A model generated the notes under the pieces. The model was not told the DNA's origin, did not search any database, and saw only the letters and a program-made list of their open reading frames with translations. The translations under genes were made by a program, and so were the position numbers. Below are positions 1 through 14,723 of a DNA stretch of 64,000 bases, one piece after another (within the stretch, counting starts at the first letter, position 1; every line of letters begins with the position of its first letter). The stretch is taken from contig JAPWDM010000001.1 of assembly GCA_035578155.1 (NCBI GenBank), positions 90,905,024 through 90,969,023 on the forward strand, read 5' to 3'. Origin of the DNA: Brachynemurus nebulosus (taxonomy: Eukaryota; Arthropoda; Insecta; Neuroptera; Myrmeleontidae).

Positions 1-42
1 ACAACAATTTTTTATGAACTTTAAGGTGAAAATATAATTTTA

Positions 43-44
<2 letters not shown>

Positions 45-102
<58 letters not shown>
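45..102. repeat. (TA)n microsatellite
   Basis: Uninterrupted TA tract of about 58 bp, followed by TTTGGTAGAAT. The tract at 58615-58677 is followed by the near-identical TTTGGTAAAAT, so the two may descend from copies of one repeat. Confidence 0.95.
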
Positions 103-105
<3 letters not shown>

Positions 106-128
106 GTAGAATACTGGAATACTGTCTT

Positions 129-194
129 AAAATCTTTTACGAGTACGAGGAAGCTGTGTGCCACACCCCATTGGCAGCGTATTTTTATATTATG
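129..194 (+). repeat. Dispersed repeat fragment, copy 1
   Basis: Contains the block GTACGAGGAAGCTGTGTG, followed by CATTGGCAGCGTATTTT. The same ordered blocks with about 80 percent identity occur at 53778-53845 in the same orientation. The family is not recognised; no terminal repeats were seen. Confidence 0.6.
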
Positions 195-195
195 A

Positions 196-3350
<3,155 letters not shown>

Positions 3351-3357
3351 ACTTTTA

Positions 3358-3440
3358 GAGTCGTTGGGCGAGTGAAGCCAGGCACTATAAGTAATTGATT
3401 TTATAGAGAATTTCAGAATATCAAATTAAAAATGGCGTTA
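3358..3440 (+). repeat. Direct repeat, first copy
   Basis: Begins AGTCGTTGGGCGAGTGAAGC and continues through an AT-rich stretch. The related copy at 4020-4100 begins AGTCGTTTGGTGAGCGAAGC in the same orientation, about 660 bp away. The pair could be direct terminal repeats of a decayed element or a tandem duplication. No coding remnant of a retroelement was seen between them. Confidence 0.55.
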
Positions 3441-4019
3441 GTTCAAAATTGTCTCCCAAAAATAAGACTAAAATTGTCATCAAATAAGACTAAAATTGAA
3501 AAGCTACATGGTTCCTAACAAATTTTCCCTCAGACACTATTGGGATTCCGAAAAAAGATGGTAGTGTGAATAAAGTTGTTCGCCAAGGCCTCGATTTCCC
3601 AAGAAAGGTTCAAAATCAAAGTACTACTAAAACTACCGTTACAGGTATCTACAAAAAGGTCTCAAAGCGTGAAAATTAGCTATTCTATTGAAATCTGAAT
3701 ATGATTACTTCTTTAAGGAAGAAATGTCGTTCGGGTGGGAAAATATCCGAAGAGCCCCACTTAGATACTGGAAGAACGGGCTGAATTTCGAAAACGGGCG
3801 TAGATGAAGAATTTTTTACGGAATTGGAATTGAAGATAACTATATTTTGGGACTCAGACTAAAAGCCGAGGACAAGATTAAAATTAATGAATCAGACGGG
3901 AATGGGACTGACGAGATGGACGAGATTTGACAATTTTTCTTGGGCTTGGGAACGGGTGAAAATTTTTGGAGTTAGTGGAAATGGGACAAAAAATTATTCC
4001 TTACAACATCTCTACTTAA

Positions 4020-4100
4020 GAGTCGTTTGGTGAGCGAAGCCAATCACCATAAATAACTTATTCTATTCAAAATTTCAAGATATCTGACATAAAAATAATT
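4020..4100 (+). repeat. Direct repeat, second copy
   Basis: Partner of 3358-3440. The spacer (3441-4019) is purine-rich near its end and has no protein-like open frame. Confidence 0.55.
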
Positions 4101-5297
4101 AATTAGTCCTATAATTCTGATAATTTTACGCATGTGAAACAACGGGTAGAGATATAAAACATATAAAGCAAAATGAAAACACAAGAGTCACCTGAGTTGA
4201 TTCATTTTTACATTTTTTAAGTCCACTCTGTTTACGACTAGATATTTTTATCAGGTAACTTCTTTCTATTGATGCATTGTTAGTTTAAGGACTTGAACTT
4301 TTATTACGCAAACAATTTTTTGAGTAATTTCATGTCAGTTCTCGACACATAACCAATTTCCTGGCGGACACTGTACACGTATACATACGAATTCATGAAA
4401 TTAAGAGAAATCGAATGTGTTTGTTTAGAATTTTATAAATATGCTAACAAAGTTTAATTAAAAATTAAAAGGAAAAGAAAACTATTCTTTATCTAGTCAA
4501 AATCTTATTCTACAGAAAGAGAATTGATATTTAGGAAAATTCGGAAAGATACGGAAAGGTACCCAATATTCCTTGCTTTTTGAAGTTTACCTATCTAATT
4601 GTATAGCACGTCAATTAGCATTGTTCAATATTTACCTTCGTACTATGTAATAGTTAAACAATGAAATAAATTAAAACTGAGGTTACAAGTAATTAACATC
4701 TACAATCTTCCAAGCTAAAACCGAGTAGTTACGGAGATAACCAAAAAAATAATAAAAAAAATGCTTTATTCAAAAATTTTTTTCTCGGTAATACTTAATA
4801 TAGGAAAGTAATTCCAAATCGATAACTTGCACGCAAAAAGTCGTAACATGCTTTCTGCGAAAATGAGATTTTAGTACTATAGAATAATATTATTTAAATA
4901 CTACACATTCTTGACAACAATATTTTCATATTTCTATTAAATACCGAGATTTTTACCCGCTAATAGATTTTTATCATCATTATATTCACCAATCTACTAT
5001 AATTGCTGTATTCCAAAATTAATCTATGTTTTGTAGCTGATAAGTACAAAGACGAAGTTAAAAATGTCTCTACTAAAAAATCACAAATTTAGACATATAA
5101 ATTTTGGCGTTGGAGGTGTCGAAATTAGCATGAAAGCAAACACTCACGAGAATATTGGACACATTTATCAACATCTCCGTCTCCGTTCTTAAGGATAATA
5201 ACAAGGATAATATACTATCCGATGTTATTTTTATAGGGTTCCCACTGAGTAACTACGTCCAAAAAAATATAATAACTATGTCTTAATGTATTTTTTA

Positions 5298-5660
5298 TAA
5301 CACCCGCTTCTAAAGTTCAATATTCGAGCGTTGTGTAGTGGGCATAAAGAGCAGTTTTCATATCATTGTAAAACAAACGACAGTAACTGTGCGCGAAAGT
5401 ACAACTGTGCGTGAAAGTAGCTAAAACTATGCGAGAAAATAATGATATTCATTTGTCAATGATAATCATATTCAAATTAAACATGGAAACGATCAACAGA
5501 TTAATAAAAAAAATAAAAATAAAAACGATCTACAAATGAATAAAAAAAATTTTGTTTCTATGTAACATTATAAAATAAAATTAACCCTACTATTTTCTAA
5601 AATTGCTTAAAAATAATTAATTTTTTTCTCTCTATTAAACTTTAGAAGCCGTCGTTATAA
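5298..5660. mobile_element. MITE nested in family B copy
   Basis: The ends are inverted repeats of about 25 bp: CCCGCTTCTAAAGTT on the left and AACTTTAGAAGCCGTCG on the right, each next to TTATAA/TTATAAC. The interior is AT-rich and noncoding, with repeated phrases (GTGCGCGAAAGTA, GTGCGTGAAAGTA). Confidence 0.5.
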
Positions 5661-5669
5661 AAAATCATG

Positions 5670-5896
5670 TTCGATACGTATGCGTAAAGTGAGGTATCCA
5701 ATAGGCTTAAACTGGGGCACTCGCTAAAGGGACTGACGCATACACAATGAAATCTCGTGCGCTTACCCCCACTCCCCTGACGGCTCGTGGGGGGTATAGA
5801 GCGCATTCGATCTCGTTGTGTATACGTCAGTCCCTTATAGACTCGTGCCCCAATTTAAGCCTACTAGAATACCTCTCTTTACGCATATGTATCGAA
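5670..5896. mobile_element. Foldback-type MITE
   Basis: The 227-bp segment is almost entirely an imperfect inverted repeat. The left arm runs TTCGATACGTATGCGTAAAG and onward past GGGGCACTCG. The right arm returns through CGTGCCCC to CTTTACGCATATGTATCGAA. The GC-rich centre includes CGTGGGGGG. The 68-residue open frame here is a by-product of the repeat. Confidence 0.7.
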
Positions 5897-6532
5897 AATA
5901 TCTATTATTACCACACAAAGTTTTATTTAAATTTAAGGAGTCCAACATATTAAAAAAAATATTTGTCGCCCCCAAACGTCAGTCGAAACCTCTTTAAAAA
6001 TAAAGTGATACGTACAACATGATACAAATATGACATTATAAAATTATATAGAACTTGAAATTCATTAAACACAAATGTAAACCAGTCAGTTGCTAGATAA
6101 AATTTTTGTACAGATTTGAATATAACACACAGTATAAAGATTAATAAAAGTTTAGTCCCTTTACTCATAGGTGTGTGTAAAGTTCAACTTTCTGTGTACA
6201 GCTGTATGTAAAATACAGCTCACCTAGATAGTTTTTTGTACAATAGATAAGCAATTTCATGGTAGTCGTAGATAAAAATATTTAATTCATGAATGTGAAT
6301 GCAAGGGAAGAAAATATATTTTAAAATTTGAAGGTTTTCTGCAGTTTCTCTTCATAACTCCAGATGAATGTCAGCATAGTTCCCTTAAAAGAAATCGGTT
6401 GCAGATGTACACTTTCCAGATCCTAACCCCTAGGCCCACTTTCCTTGTTCTCCACTCATATCAAAAAATGTATACTGCAACGTATATAACTAAATCACCT
6501 ACTGATTTTTGGTCACATAAATCTCTTGAAAC

Positions 6533-6839
6533 CAGGGTTGCCAACTTGCCACCCGTATCGATTCTGTCCAAACAGCCCCGATTTCGATGGTGAAGTCCTG
6601 CATCCCCTCGTCTTGACTAGGTAAGGCGATGCATTCATTCGTTTAATTTAGACGCCAACATACGTAGTTATATATACATACGTACAAAACGTCCAAAAAA
6701 AGTCTAGGTTTTTTAGCTTGTTAAGGGTATTTTTGGGGAAAAAGTAGAGTATTGATGTTTCAAGGTCCTGACAAATGTTGAATATCGATAATTCCCTTGG
6801 ATTGTCCCGATTTTATTTTGTTTAAAGGTGGCAACCCTG
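6533..6839. mobile_element. hAT-type MITE with perfect 8-bp target duplication
   Basis: A 307-bp element with ends CAGGGTTGCCAAC and GGTGGCAACCCTG, typical of hAT elements. The flanks are identical 8-bp copies of CTTGAAAC at 6525-6532 and 6840-6847. No transposase is encoded. The perfect duplication suggests a fairly young insertion, or one that has been little altered. Confidence 0.85.
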
Positions 6840-7141
6840 CTTGAAACTGCTATTATCAGTAAGTTTTCGTTAGGCAATAGTGACCAGTGCTCCCCACTTG
6901 AAAGAGAGTTTAAATAATATACAGGATGGTAGTATTTATTATCGAAATGAATCTTAGCAAAAGTCAAATAGATTTTAAAAAAAGAATTCATATAATTTAT
7001 AACGACCGTAATTTTTAAATATATAGTTAATTACTTTTATGTGAAAGTAACTTTTATATCTTTTTCTAGATTTTCTATTTTGTGGGTCCGAAGGCATTGC
7101 CTTCCTATGCGACTAAATAGTTGTGCCACTGGCCTTTTACT

Positions 7142-7316
7142 ACTTGTCTATGGGACGACGATCTCTAATAGCAGGACGAAGGGAAGAGGAGAATAGACAC
7201 GAACTGTTATGCTAAAAAGAGACAGACGGAATACATATGATACATATTATCCTAAAAGGAGACAGATCACAATGAAGGCAACGACGGCGTCAGAGATCAT
7301 CGTCTCATAGACAAGT
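7142..7316. mobile_element. Small inverted-repeat element
   Basis: A 175-bp element. The left end ACTTGTCTATGGGACGACG pairs with the right end CGTCTCATAGACAAGT, followed inside by GATCTCT/AGAGATC. The interior is purine-rich (GGGAAGAGGAGAATAGACAC). The superfamily is not assigned. Confidence 0.6.
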
Positions 7317-8301
7317 TGTAGAATAGATGACTTTAACTACAATAATATCAAAACGGACTTTAACAGAGTTTGTCTATAGATTTTTGTTACTAGCAAAAAT
7401 ACATGTAAAAAAATGTGTTAGAATTTACCTTACATAGGTAATGTTTCTGTTATCAGTCAACAATAAACACAAATAATAACATTACTATTTTAATAAATAA
7501 AACTCTTTTAACATCACTCTTGAAATTAATTTTAAACAAACAATCACAAGAAACAATTTTTAAAAGTTCCAAAAAATGCTTACTTTTCTCATAAAAATAT
7601 GCGCACTAATATAACTTTTGCTATCACTGGATATGAACACTAAATCACTACATGACTAATTAACAATAAAATGTTAATTGTTACAAGCAAATAGGTATTT
7701 CACTGTTATTTTTTACCACTCCTCCACGTAGTAAGTACTAAAATATATTTAACGGTATGTTAAACTATTTAACTTTTACCATCATTTAATTAATAATTAG
7801 TAGAAAAGAATTTTATTAATTTTACGTGAATTTTACTTGTACACCTGTACGTATGATACATATTTTTTTTAAATTTGCACTACGACCAACTGATAATAGA
7901 ACATAACTATATGTACAAGCGTTTAGTGTGTTAGTATGTATAAATGTATTTGTATGTTTATTCAGATAAATGAAATACAACACAATAGCATTCTGTATTA
8001 CAAATTATAATGGTTTCTACAAAAATATCGATAAAATTTCTCAGTATGTATGTATGTATTTAATACAAACAGGGTGTTTCAAACAACTAGGAGCATATAA
8101 TTTTTAATATGGAAAAAATTTGTTTTGATCATCAAAGGTTTTTACTAATATTGCAACAAAATAATGCTTAAAAATTAGAATTAAAACCTCCGAAAAATAT
8201 CCTATGTATTATTAAAATTAATACTATAATTATGCATTCACGAGAAGTAGAAAAAGATACATATAGAAAATATTACAATTTTGTTTTAATCGAATCCTCA
8301 T
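7317..8301. other. AT-rich noncoding DNA
   Basis: No gene seen. A phrase ACAGGGTGTTTCAAACAACT at about 8069-8088 resembles one end of a transposon, but no matching opposite end was found. Confidence 0.5.
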
Positions 8302-8698
8302 AAAAAACGCCATGAGCAGTGGGACGCCATCTAGGAAGTCGAATTTTTCGCTAGATCTTCGGTATTTTCAAAATATCTAAATCTGACGGAAAGGCTACAG
8401 GCGAATTGTCATTTTGGTGTTTTCAAAACTGATGATAAGTGTCCGGCTGATCGGGGCTTTAAAAAAAAGGTTAAGTTTTTAAGGGCTGAATCTCAGTAAA
8501 TTTCAATTTTATGCCGATAGCAGTTAGCAGGAAAAAGTCAACACAATTCGTACGAGGGCATTCCTACCCATGCTTATCCGCCAATAGCCTCTGTGTTTTA
8601 TCTTTAAATATTAGAAAAGGACATTAAATAGTGAACTGAAAGGCCTTTATGAAATTATTTTTTCTTTGCAAAAAATCCAAAATTTATATTTTATTAAT
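8302..8698 (+). repeat. Family A repeat, copy A1 (5' part only)
   Basis: Starts AAAAAACGCCATGAGCAG, then GAAGTCGAATTTTTC, GTGTCCGGCTGATCGGGGC and GCCGATAGCAGTTAGCAGG. These match the first about 390 bp of the full copies in the same order. It stops abruptly where copy A2 begins, so the two lie head to tail. Confidence 0.85.
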
Positions 8699-10143
8699 AA
8701 AAAACGCCGTGAGCAGCGGGGCCCCATCCCTGAAGTCGAATTTTTCCTTTCGGTATTGAATGTCTACAAGCGAAAGGTGATTGAAAGTCTACAAGCGATT
8801 TGTCATTTTGGTGGTTTCAAAACAGATGATGAGTGTCCGGCTGATCGGGGCTTTAAAAAAAGGTTTTAAGTTGTTAAGAGCTGAATCTCAGTAAATTTAA
8901 ATTTTGTGCCGATAGCAGTTAGCAGGAAAAAAGCCAACACAATTCGTACGAGGGTATTCCTACACATGCTTATCCACCAACTGCCTTTGTGTTTTATTAT
9001 TAAATATTAAAAAAGGACCTTAAATAGTAAACTGGAAGGTCTTTATGAAGATATTTTTTCTTTCCAAAAAAATCCTAAATTTCTATTTTATAAATAAAAA
9101 TCCAAAATTCCTACTTTATAAATAAACATTAATAATATTTTTAAATTACTAATATGTATGTATTGCATTTTTTATAAAAGTAAGTTAATTTTTTTTAAAT
9201 TTTTAAATTTACTATTTGCCTACTTGTCTTATAAATATAAAGCATTTTAAACACATTTAACAATACCATTGAATTCCGATGTAAAAATGGGAGAAGTGGG
9301 GGGAAAAGTAATGTGGAATTCCTAAAAGGCACTAAGTGGATACTAACTAAATACATGTACAACATTTCAGCCCTCTACGTTTACTCAGAGAGTCTCTAGA
9401 CGTGTTAAAAAAAAGGCAAACAAATCAAGGAAATATTGGCATAAAAATCCTGAGGGTAAGGGTTAGAAGTTGAAACCTCAAAAAAGCAGTGGCTGGCTTA
9501 TTAACTTAACCTGTACACAAAATTTCAGACCTCTAGGTTTATTTGAGGAGATTTTGAACCGAACGAAACTGTTAAAAAACAAGAACAATCATGTTCTTTT
9601 TGGTATAAAAATGGTGAAGGTAAGGGTCAAAAGTTGAAACCCTCAAAAGGCACCCCCTTGATACCGCCTCAATCCGAATACAAAATTTCAGCCCTCTAGG
9701 TTTATTTGGGTGACCTGTGCGAGTGGTAAAAACTTCGAAAACGTCGAAAAAGCATGAAATTGTAGCTTAAAAATGGGGGGGGGGGGAGATATTAAAACCT
9801 CCAAAAAGCACAACCTAGGTACGAACACTATCAACACACCAAATTTCAACCCTCTACGTTACTACGCGCCAAAATTATTTTTCCCCCCTCTACTCCCTCC
9901 AAATCATCCTAGGAAGCTGAATTTTGGGTATGTTGTAGATAATCGACCGAAACATTAGTTCCAACCGGTGTGAAAAAGCTTTATTGTTTTGTTGCCGCCC
10001 ACCACCACCCTAAAAGTTAGGTCGGATCCAAAATTTGACCCCACTTTGATAGTACGAGGTGCACTGAAAATGAGCCCCACTTACCAAATTTCGGCTCTTA
10101 ACTTCTATAGGGGGGCCAATACATATGTCAAAAGATAGCAGCA

Positions 10144-10204
<61 letters not shown>

Positions 10205-10340
10205 AATATCAGACATATTTTTCTACAGAATCGTGTTCTACGGGTCCGAAAAGGGATAGCGCCCGTACTCTCGCCTCTCACTGTTCTATCGTATAGGCTG
10301 TATAAGTCGAATTTTTTTCAAGGAAAAATTCGACTAAAAA
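8699..10340 (+). repeat. Family A repeat, copy A2 (near full length)
   Basis: This 1,642-bp copy has every part of the family. The 5' head is AAAAAACGCCGTGAGCAGCG, then GTCGAATTTTTCC. The middle is a series of about 160-bp modules, each starting TAAAAATGG plus a G-run and ending CAAAATTTCAGCCCTCTAGG-like. A (TA)n tract lies at 10147-10201. The 3' end has GGGTCCGAAAAGGGATAGCG and the hairpin AGTCGAATTTTTTTCAAGG / AAAAATTCGACT, followed by AAAAA. One module has a 13-bp G-run near 9776. No open frame spans the element. Confidence 0.85.
10147..10201. repeat. (TA)n microsatellite inside family A copy A2
   Basis: About 55 bp. A (TA)n tract sits at the same place in copies A6 and A7, so it is part of the family and has changed length between copies. 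Confidence 0.95.
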
Positions 10341-10348
10341 CTGACTAA

Positions 10349-12085
10349 TAATATTTTTTAAATTACAATATTTATTACATTTATTATAACAGTTAATTCA
10401 CTTATTTTTTATATTTACTATGCCCACTGGTATTAGTATTATGAAAAGTAAATCACCTTAAACAAATATACAATACCATTGAATTTCGATGTAAAAATGG
10501 GAGAAGTGGCGGGCAAGGTAATGTGGAATCCCTAAAAGGCACTAACTGAAAACTAACTCAATACATGTGCAAAATTTCAGTCCTCTAGGTTTACTCAGAG
10601 AGTCTCTAGAAGTGTAAGAAATAAAGCAAAAAAATCAAGGAAACCTTGGCGTAAAAATCGTGAGGGTAAGGGTTAAAAGTTGAAACTACCAAAAAGCAGT
10701 GCCGGGATATTAACCTGTACACAAAATTTCAGCACACTAGATTTATTTGGGGAGATTTTGACCTTGACAAAACTGCTAAAAAACAAGAAAATTCATGTTT
10801 TTTATTTTTAGTATAAAAATGGTGGGGCAAACGTTAGAAGTTGAGACACTCAAAAGGCACACCCTTGATACTAACTCAATTCGAATACAAAATTTCAGCC
10901 CTCTAGGTTTATTTGGGTGACCTCTGTACGCGTGACACAAACTTCGAAAACGTGGAAAAAGCATGAAATTGTAGCTTAAAAATGGTGGGGGTGGTGATAA
11001 AATATTAAAACCTCCAAAAACCATACCCTAGGTACGAACTCTATCAACATACAAAATTTCAACCCTCTACGTTAATTCTGGGGGGCTGTGAGTGTGTTAG
11101 ATCCAGCCAAAATACTTTTTCCCCCTCTACTCCCTTCAAATCATCGTAGGAAGCTGAATTTTTGAAATGTTGTAGATAATATACCGAAGCATTACTTCCA
11201 ACCAGTTTGGAAAAGTTTGTTTCGAAGATTATTTCGTTGCTCCCCACCACCCCCATAAATGTTGAATCGGATCCAAAATTTGCCCAAAAGGACATAGCAG
11301 GATAAGTATAGGTGAATCTGCCCCGGAGCGAATTATTTTAATAACTATATTATCGGTATGGTAAGGCTGTAAGTAGTAGATATCTACAACTTTGACGGCC
11401 AAAACTGAGTAGTTATGGAGATAACTAAAAAAATTTAAAAAATTATAAAAATTTTTTTTTTTGGTAATTACTCAACTTAGGAAAATAATTCCAAATCCAC
11501 ATGAAGGCAAACACTCTCAAGAATATTAGACATATTTATTGTCGTATCAGTCCTTGTTATTAAGGATAACAACAAGGATAGTATCCGATCCAATGTTATT
11601 TTTATAGGGTTCCAATTGAGCGACCACTTCAAAAAGAATTCAGTAACTGTGACCTAATGCACTTAATTACTGGACCAAGTCTCATCAAAATTTAAGAGCT
11701 GCAACATGGTAAAACAAAAATATTTTTCATTTCTAATCTGCTGAACCGCAAAAATGTAGATATCAATTATTCACAGCCTTAGCATACTGGTAATATAGTT
11801 ATTAAAATAATTCGCTCTGGGGCAGATTCACCTATACTTATCATGCTATATCCTTTGATCCCACTTTGATAGTAGTGTTGTGCATCGGAATAAACCCCGA
11901 TTACTAAATTTCAGCTCCTCCCGTCCATAGGGGGGCCCTACACATGTCAAAAGGTAGCGGGAATCATTAGAATCGTGTTCTACGGGTCCGAAAACGAATA
12001 GCGCTCCTACTCTCGCCTCGTCCCGTTCTTATCTTATAAACTGTATAAGTCTAATTTTTTCAGTTGAAACATTCGACTACTACTT
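10349..12085 (+). repeat. Family A repeat, copy A3 (5'-truncated, interrupted)
   Basis: Begins within the region just before the modules and carries all four modules and the 3' part. It is interrupted at 11289-11854 by a family B MITE. The 3' half lacks the (TA)n tract. Its terminal hairpin is degraded (AACATTCGACT replaces AAAAATTCGACT). It follows copy A2 directly in the same orientation. Confidence 0.8.
11289..11854. mobile_element. Family B MITE, intact copy
   Basis: A 566-bp element with terminal inverted repeats of about 95 bp. The left end reads AGGACATAGCAGGATAAGTA and GGTGAATCTGCCCCGGAGCG; the right end returns CGCTCTGGGGCAGATTCACC and TATCATGCTATATCCT. The interior includes AAGGATAACAACAAGGAT and TGTTATTTTTATAGGGTTCC, shared with the copies at 4690 and 23950. 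Comparing the flanks with uninterrupted family A copies shows the insertion point in GCCCAAAATTTGACCCC. The target duplication could not be resolved. Confidence 0.85.
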
Positions 12086-12169
12086 TTCGTCGATAATTTT
12101 CGATAACAAAAACTAAATTTTAAGATATACACAAGTATATCTTAAAGTATAGTAGGCAAGATATATCAA

Positions 12170-12655
12170 GTGTCCCGGTCGGATATGTACATACGATTTA
12201 CATGTAAATTGATAACATTGGATTACCGTAAGGAAAAATTTATGTCACAAGAGTACTTTGGTTTTCGATAAACGTATTTATATGTTTGGAAATTTTCCTT
12301 TATAAAATAATTTTTTCCCATCAAATTATCTACACTATTTCTTCAACAGAGTATCCTTTCCGTATTTTTATTATTTTAATATTTATTTCCAAAAAAAAAA
12401 AAATTAAAAGATGCCTATTTAATTTACAAAAATGACACAAATATTTATGTGAAAATATGAATTGCTTGAAAATTGCGACACTCATTTCTTTATTTTACTG
12501 CATTATTGTTGTTAAAGCGATAATAACAGTAGTTACAATATTAAATTGGTATTATTAGTTTGTTCAAAGCACTCTTGAGACATAAATTTTTCCTTATGGT
12601 AATCCAATGTTATCAATTAACATGTAAATCGTATGTATACATCCGAACGGAACAC
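12170..12655. mobile_element. MITE with about 77-bp terminal inverted repeats
   Basis: The left end GTGTCCCGGTCGGATATGTA and the right end CATCCGAACGGAACAC are inverted copies. The similarity runs inward through ACGATTTACATG, GATAACATTGGATTACC and GGAAAAATTTATGTC. The total length is 486 bp. The interior is AT-rich and noncoding. The superfamily is unassigned. Confidence 0.8.
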
Positions 12656-14130
12656 CCGGTATGCGATCAAAATTTACGATAACCAGACGTAACGAAAACT
12701 AGCCAAGACTGTGCAATACGTTTGGAAGAATGAAAAAAATAATTTAAATTGCAGCAACATAAAGTAAGTAACCGAGTGCATCCCTTCCAACCCGCTTGCA
12801 CTGGGGCGTCTTACATTTTTTCCTTTTAATTAAAATACTTAATGTCTACCTTGTGTTTCTTTTTTTTTGCGCTTTGTAAAAGATAATAAATCTTAAAACT
12901 ATATTTTTCTTATTCAGTGTACATTGTGATAATTTTACAGGCAACAGAAAAAATGACTTCATAAAGCTTATTTTCTGTTTATTAATTTTATAATAATTTT
13001 AAATTTTAAAAAGTTTGCAAAGTAGTATTATTAGTCTTCAAGACACCAGAATTTGCACAAAACTGTGTGGCCTATAGAGGAAATTGTAGCAAAAAAGAAA
13101 ACAGAATTTTATTAAAGGTTTTGTATTATATATACTTTTTAGATATTTATGGAAAGATGTGAAACAATTTTACTTTTTTTATAATAGTACTATAAAGATA
13201 ACTCTTTCCCGCACATTTACTGAGCAAACTGGGATAAATTATGTAATTGGCATCTATCCAGTTTGCTCACCTTTGATTTGGGAAGAAAAAAGACAGTCAC
13301 AAGAATCGGTCCTGACGTCTATGTCTTGGCACTGGGATCAATATGAATGAGATATTTTAGCATTGAAATTATTTGGTATATAGTTTTCTTGTGATTGGAT
13401 ATCTTCCTAAAATGGAATTCCTGGGAAAGAAAATTATCAACTAGGTACCTTCAAAAATTTACCCAACAAAAGATAGTTATAAATACAAATATTTAAAATC
13501 AATTATCCCCACCTTTCTAAATTTTTTTGAATTTTTGTATTTCGAAAAAAAAGAAAGCCCAATTAGATCAATAGAATCATCATTCAAGATTTTATCAATG
13601 AATAAAAATTCATTACTTATTGGATTTGACTTAAAAGTGAAAGGAAATTTCAAATTATTTATTACTAGTTAATTGAAAATAATTTTATTTATTTACAAAA
13701 CTTTCAATTATACAGATCAATTATTATTTAAATTTACAGGTAGTAAGTAGCGTGGTAATTGCCAATACGTTTTACGAAACAAAATAAAATAGACCTTCAG
13801 ATACTGAATATATAGGCTGGTCCAGAATTATGTACCATAATTGCTAGAGCTGCTAGTACGTTAGAAAATAATGGTACCTTTTCCTGTACTTTTTTCCAAA
13901 ACCTCAATAATATGGGAGATAAAGTACAGGGGTGGATTGTAGATGAGTAAAGCGAAACAGAATTCTTTTCTTAAAAAATTTCTAGGCCTCTTTAAATAAT
14001 GGACTCTTTTTTTAATGGTACGTATGGACATTAGGATAATTAAATTCATAGTACCAATTTTTCCATCCCTTATAATTAGAGGATAATTTTCAGATAGATA
14101 CTTGTACTCTAAATTTCTCAAAAACGGTAT
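12656..14130. other. AT-rich noncoding DNA with one short inverted repeat
   Basis: A 47-bp imperfect inverted repeat at 13222-13268 pairs GAGCAAACTGGGATA with TATCCAGTTTGCTC. The 63-residue open frame at 13159-13350 overlaps it and has no recognisable features. Confidence 0.5.
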
Positions 14131-14582
14131 TACAGTTGAGCTTCACTAAGTTAAGAAAAATTTGGTAAACTTTAGTGAAACTTAACTTTAGTGAAGCAGA
14201 TTGAGGTCAGTGGCGGTCATTTAATACATGATGGGGACTAGATTATAATTTAAGTTATAGGTGACGTACAAGAGCAAACTATTTAATAATTTGGATTCAG
14301 GTGGATTAATTGGATTTTATACTAATGTATAAATTTCATTAAAAATATTGCTGTTAGAAAGCTCTTCATTATTGGAACATGTCTTGAACGGACATTTGGC
14401 AAGTTCCGTATCTATTTTTCAATCTATATAAGCAGCTACGATTTGCTTTGGATTCACCAAATTCAAATATTTCGGTATTTATTATTTAAATTTATTTATT
14501 ATATTAAGTGAATAACTGAGTTGACTAAGTAGCCTTCAATCAAATCACTCGCGTTGTATACATTTAAAAAAAAAAATTTTTA

Positions 14583-14610
14583 AATTCTAGAATTCAAAAT
14601 TCTAGAATTC
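14583..14610. repeat. Doubled palindrome
   Basis: Two direct copies of the palindrome-like AATTCTAGAATTC separated by AA. Confidence 0.6.
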
Positions 14611-14723
14611 GTTTTGCATAGAGAAATATTTTTATTAAAAAACACCGCTGATGTGTTTAGGTATTTATGTTTTAAGACTTTTCAGCTCATAACCAATCTT
14701 AACTATATCATGAAAAATACGTA

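Larger units (their letters stand above)
4690..5960 (+). mobile_element. Family B MITE, decayed copy with insertions
   Basis: Three blocks match the intact family B element at 11289-11854 in order. They are CTAAAACCGAGTAGTTACGG near 4715, then GGCAAACACT-like and AAGGATAATAACAAGGAT near 5130-5215 with TGTTATTTTTATAGGGTTCC near 5225, and CCACACAAAGTTT near 5913. The blocks are separated by unrelated DNA at about 4823-5127 and 5298-5900, so the copy has been interrupted at least twice. Terminal repeats were not found. Confidence 0.65.

Noticed and set aside
8302..10340. Helitron identity for family A because of its 3' hairpin
   Set aside because: The end after the hairpin is AAAAA rather than CTRR, the 5' end is not TC, and no insertion between A and T could be shown.
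13035..13350. Possible exon with a GTGAGC donor on the minus strand (upstream of 13270)
   Set aside because: All three frames upstream of the donor contain stops close to it, and the segment overlaps a short inverted repeat.
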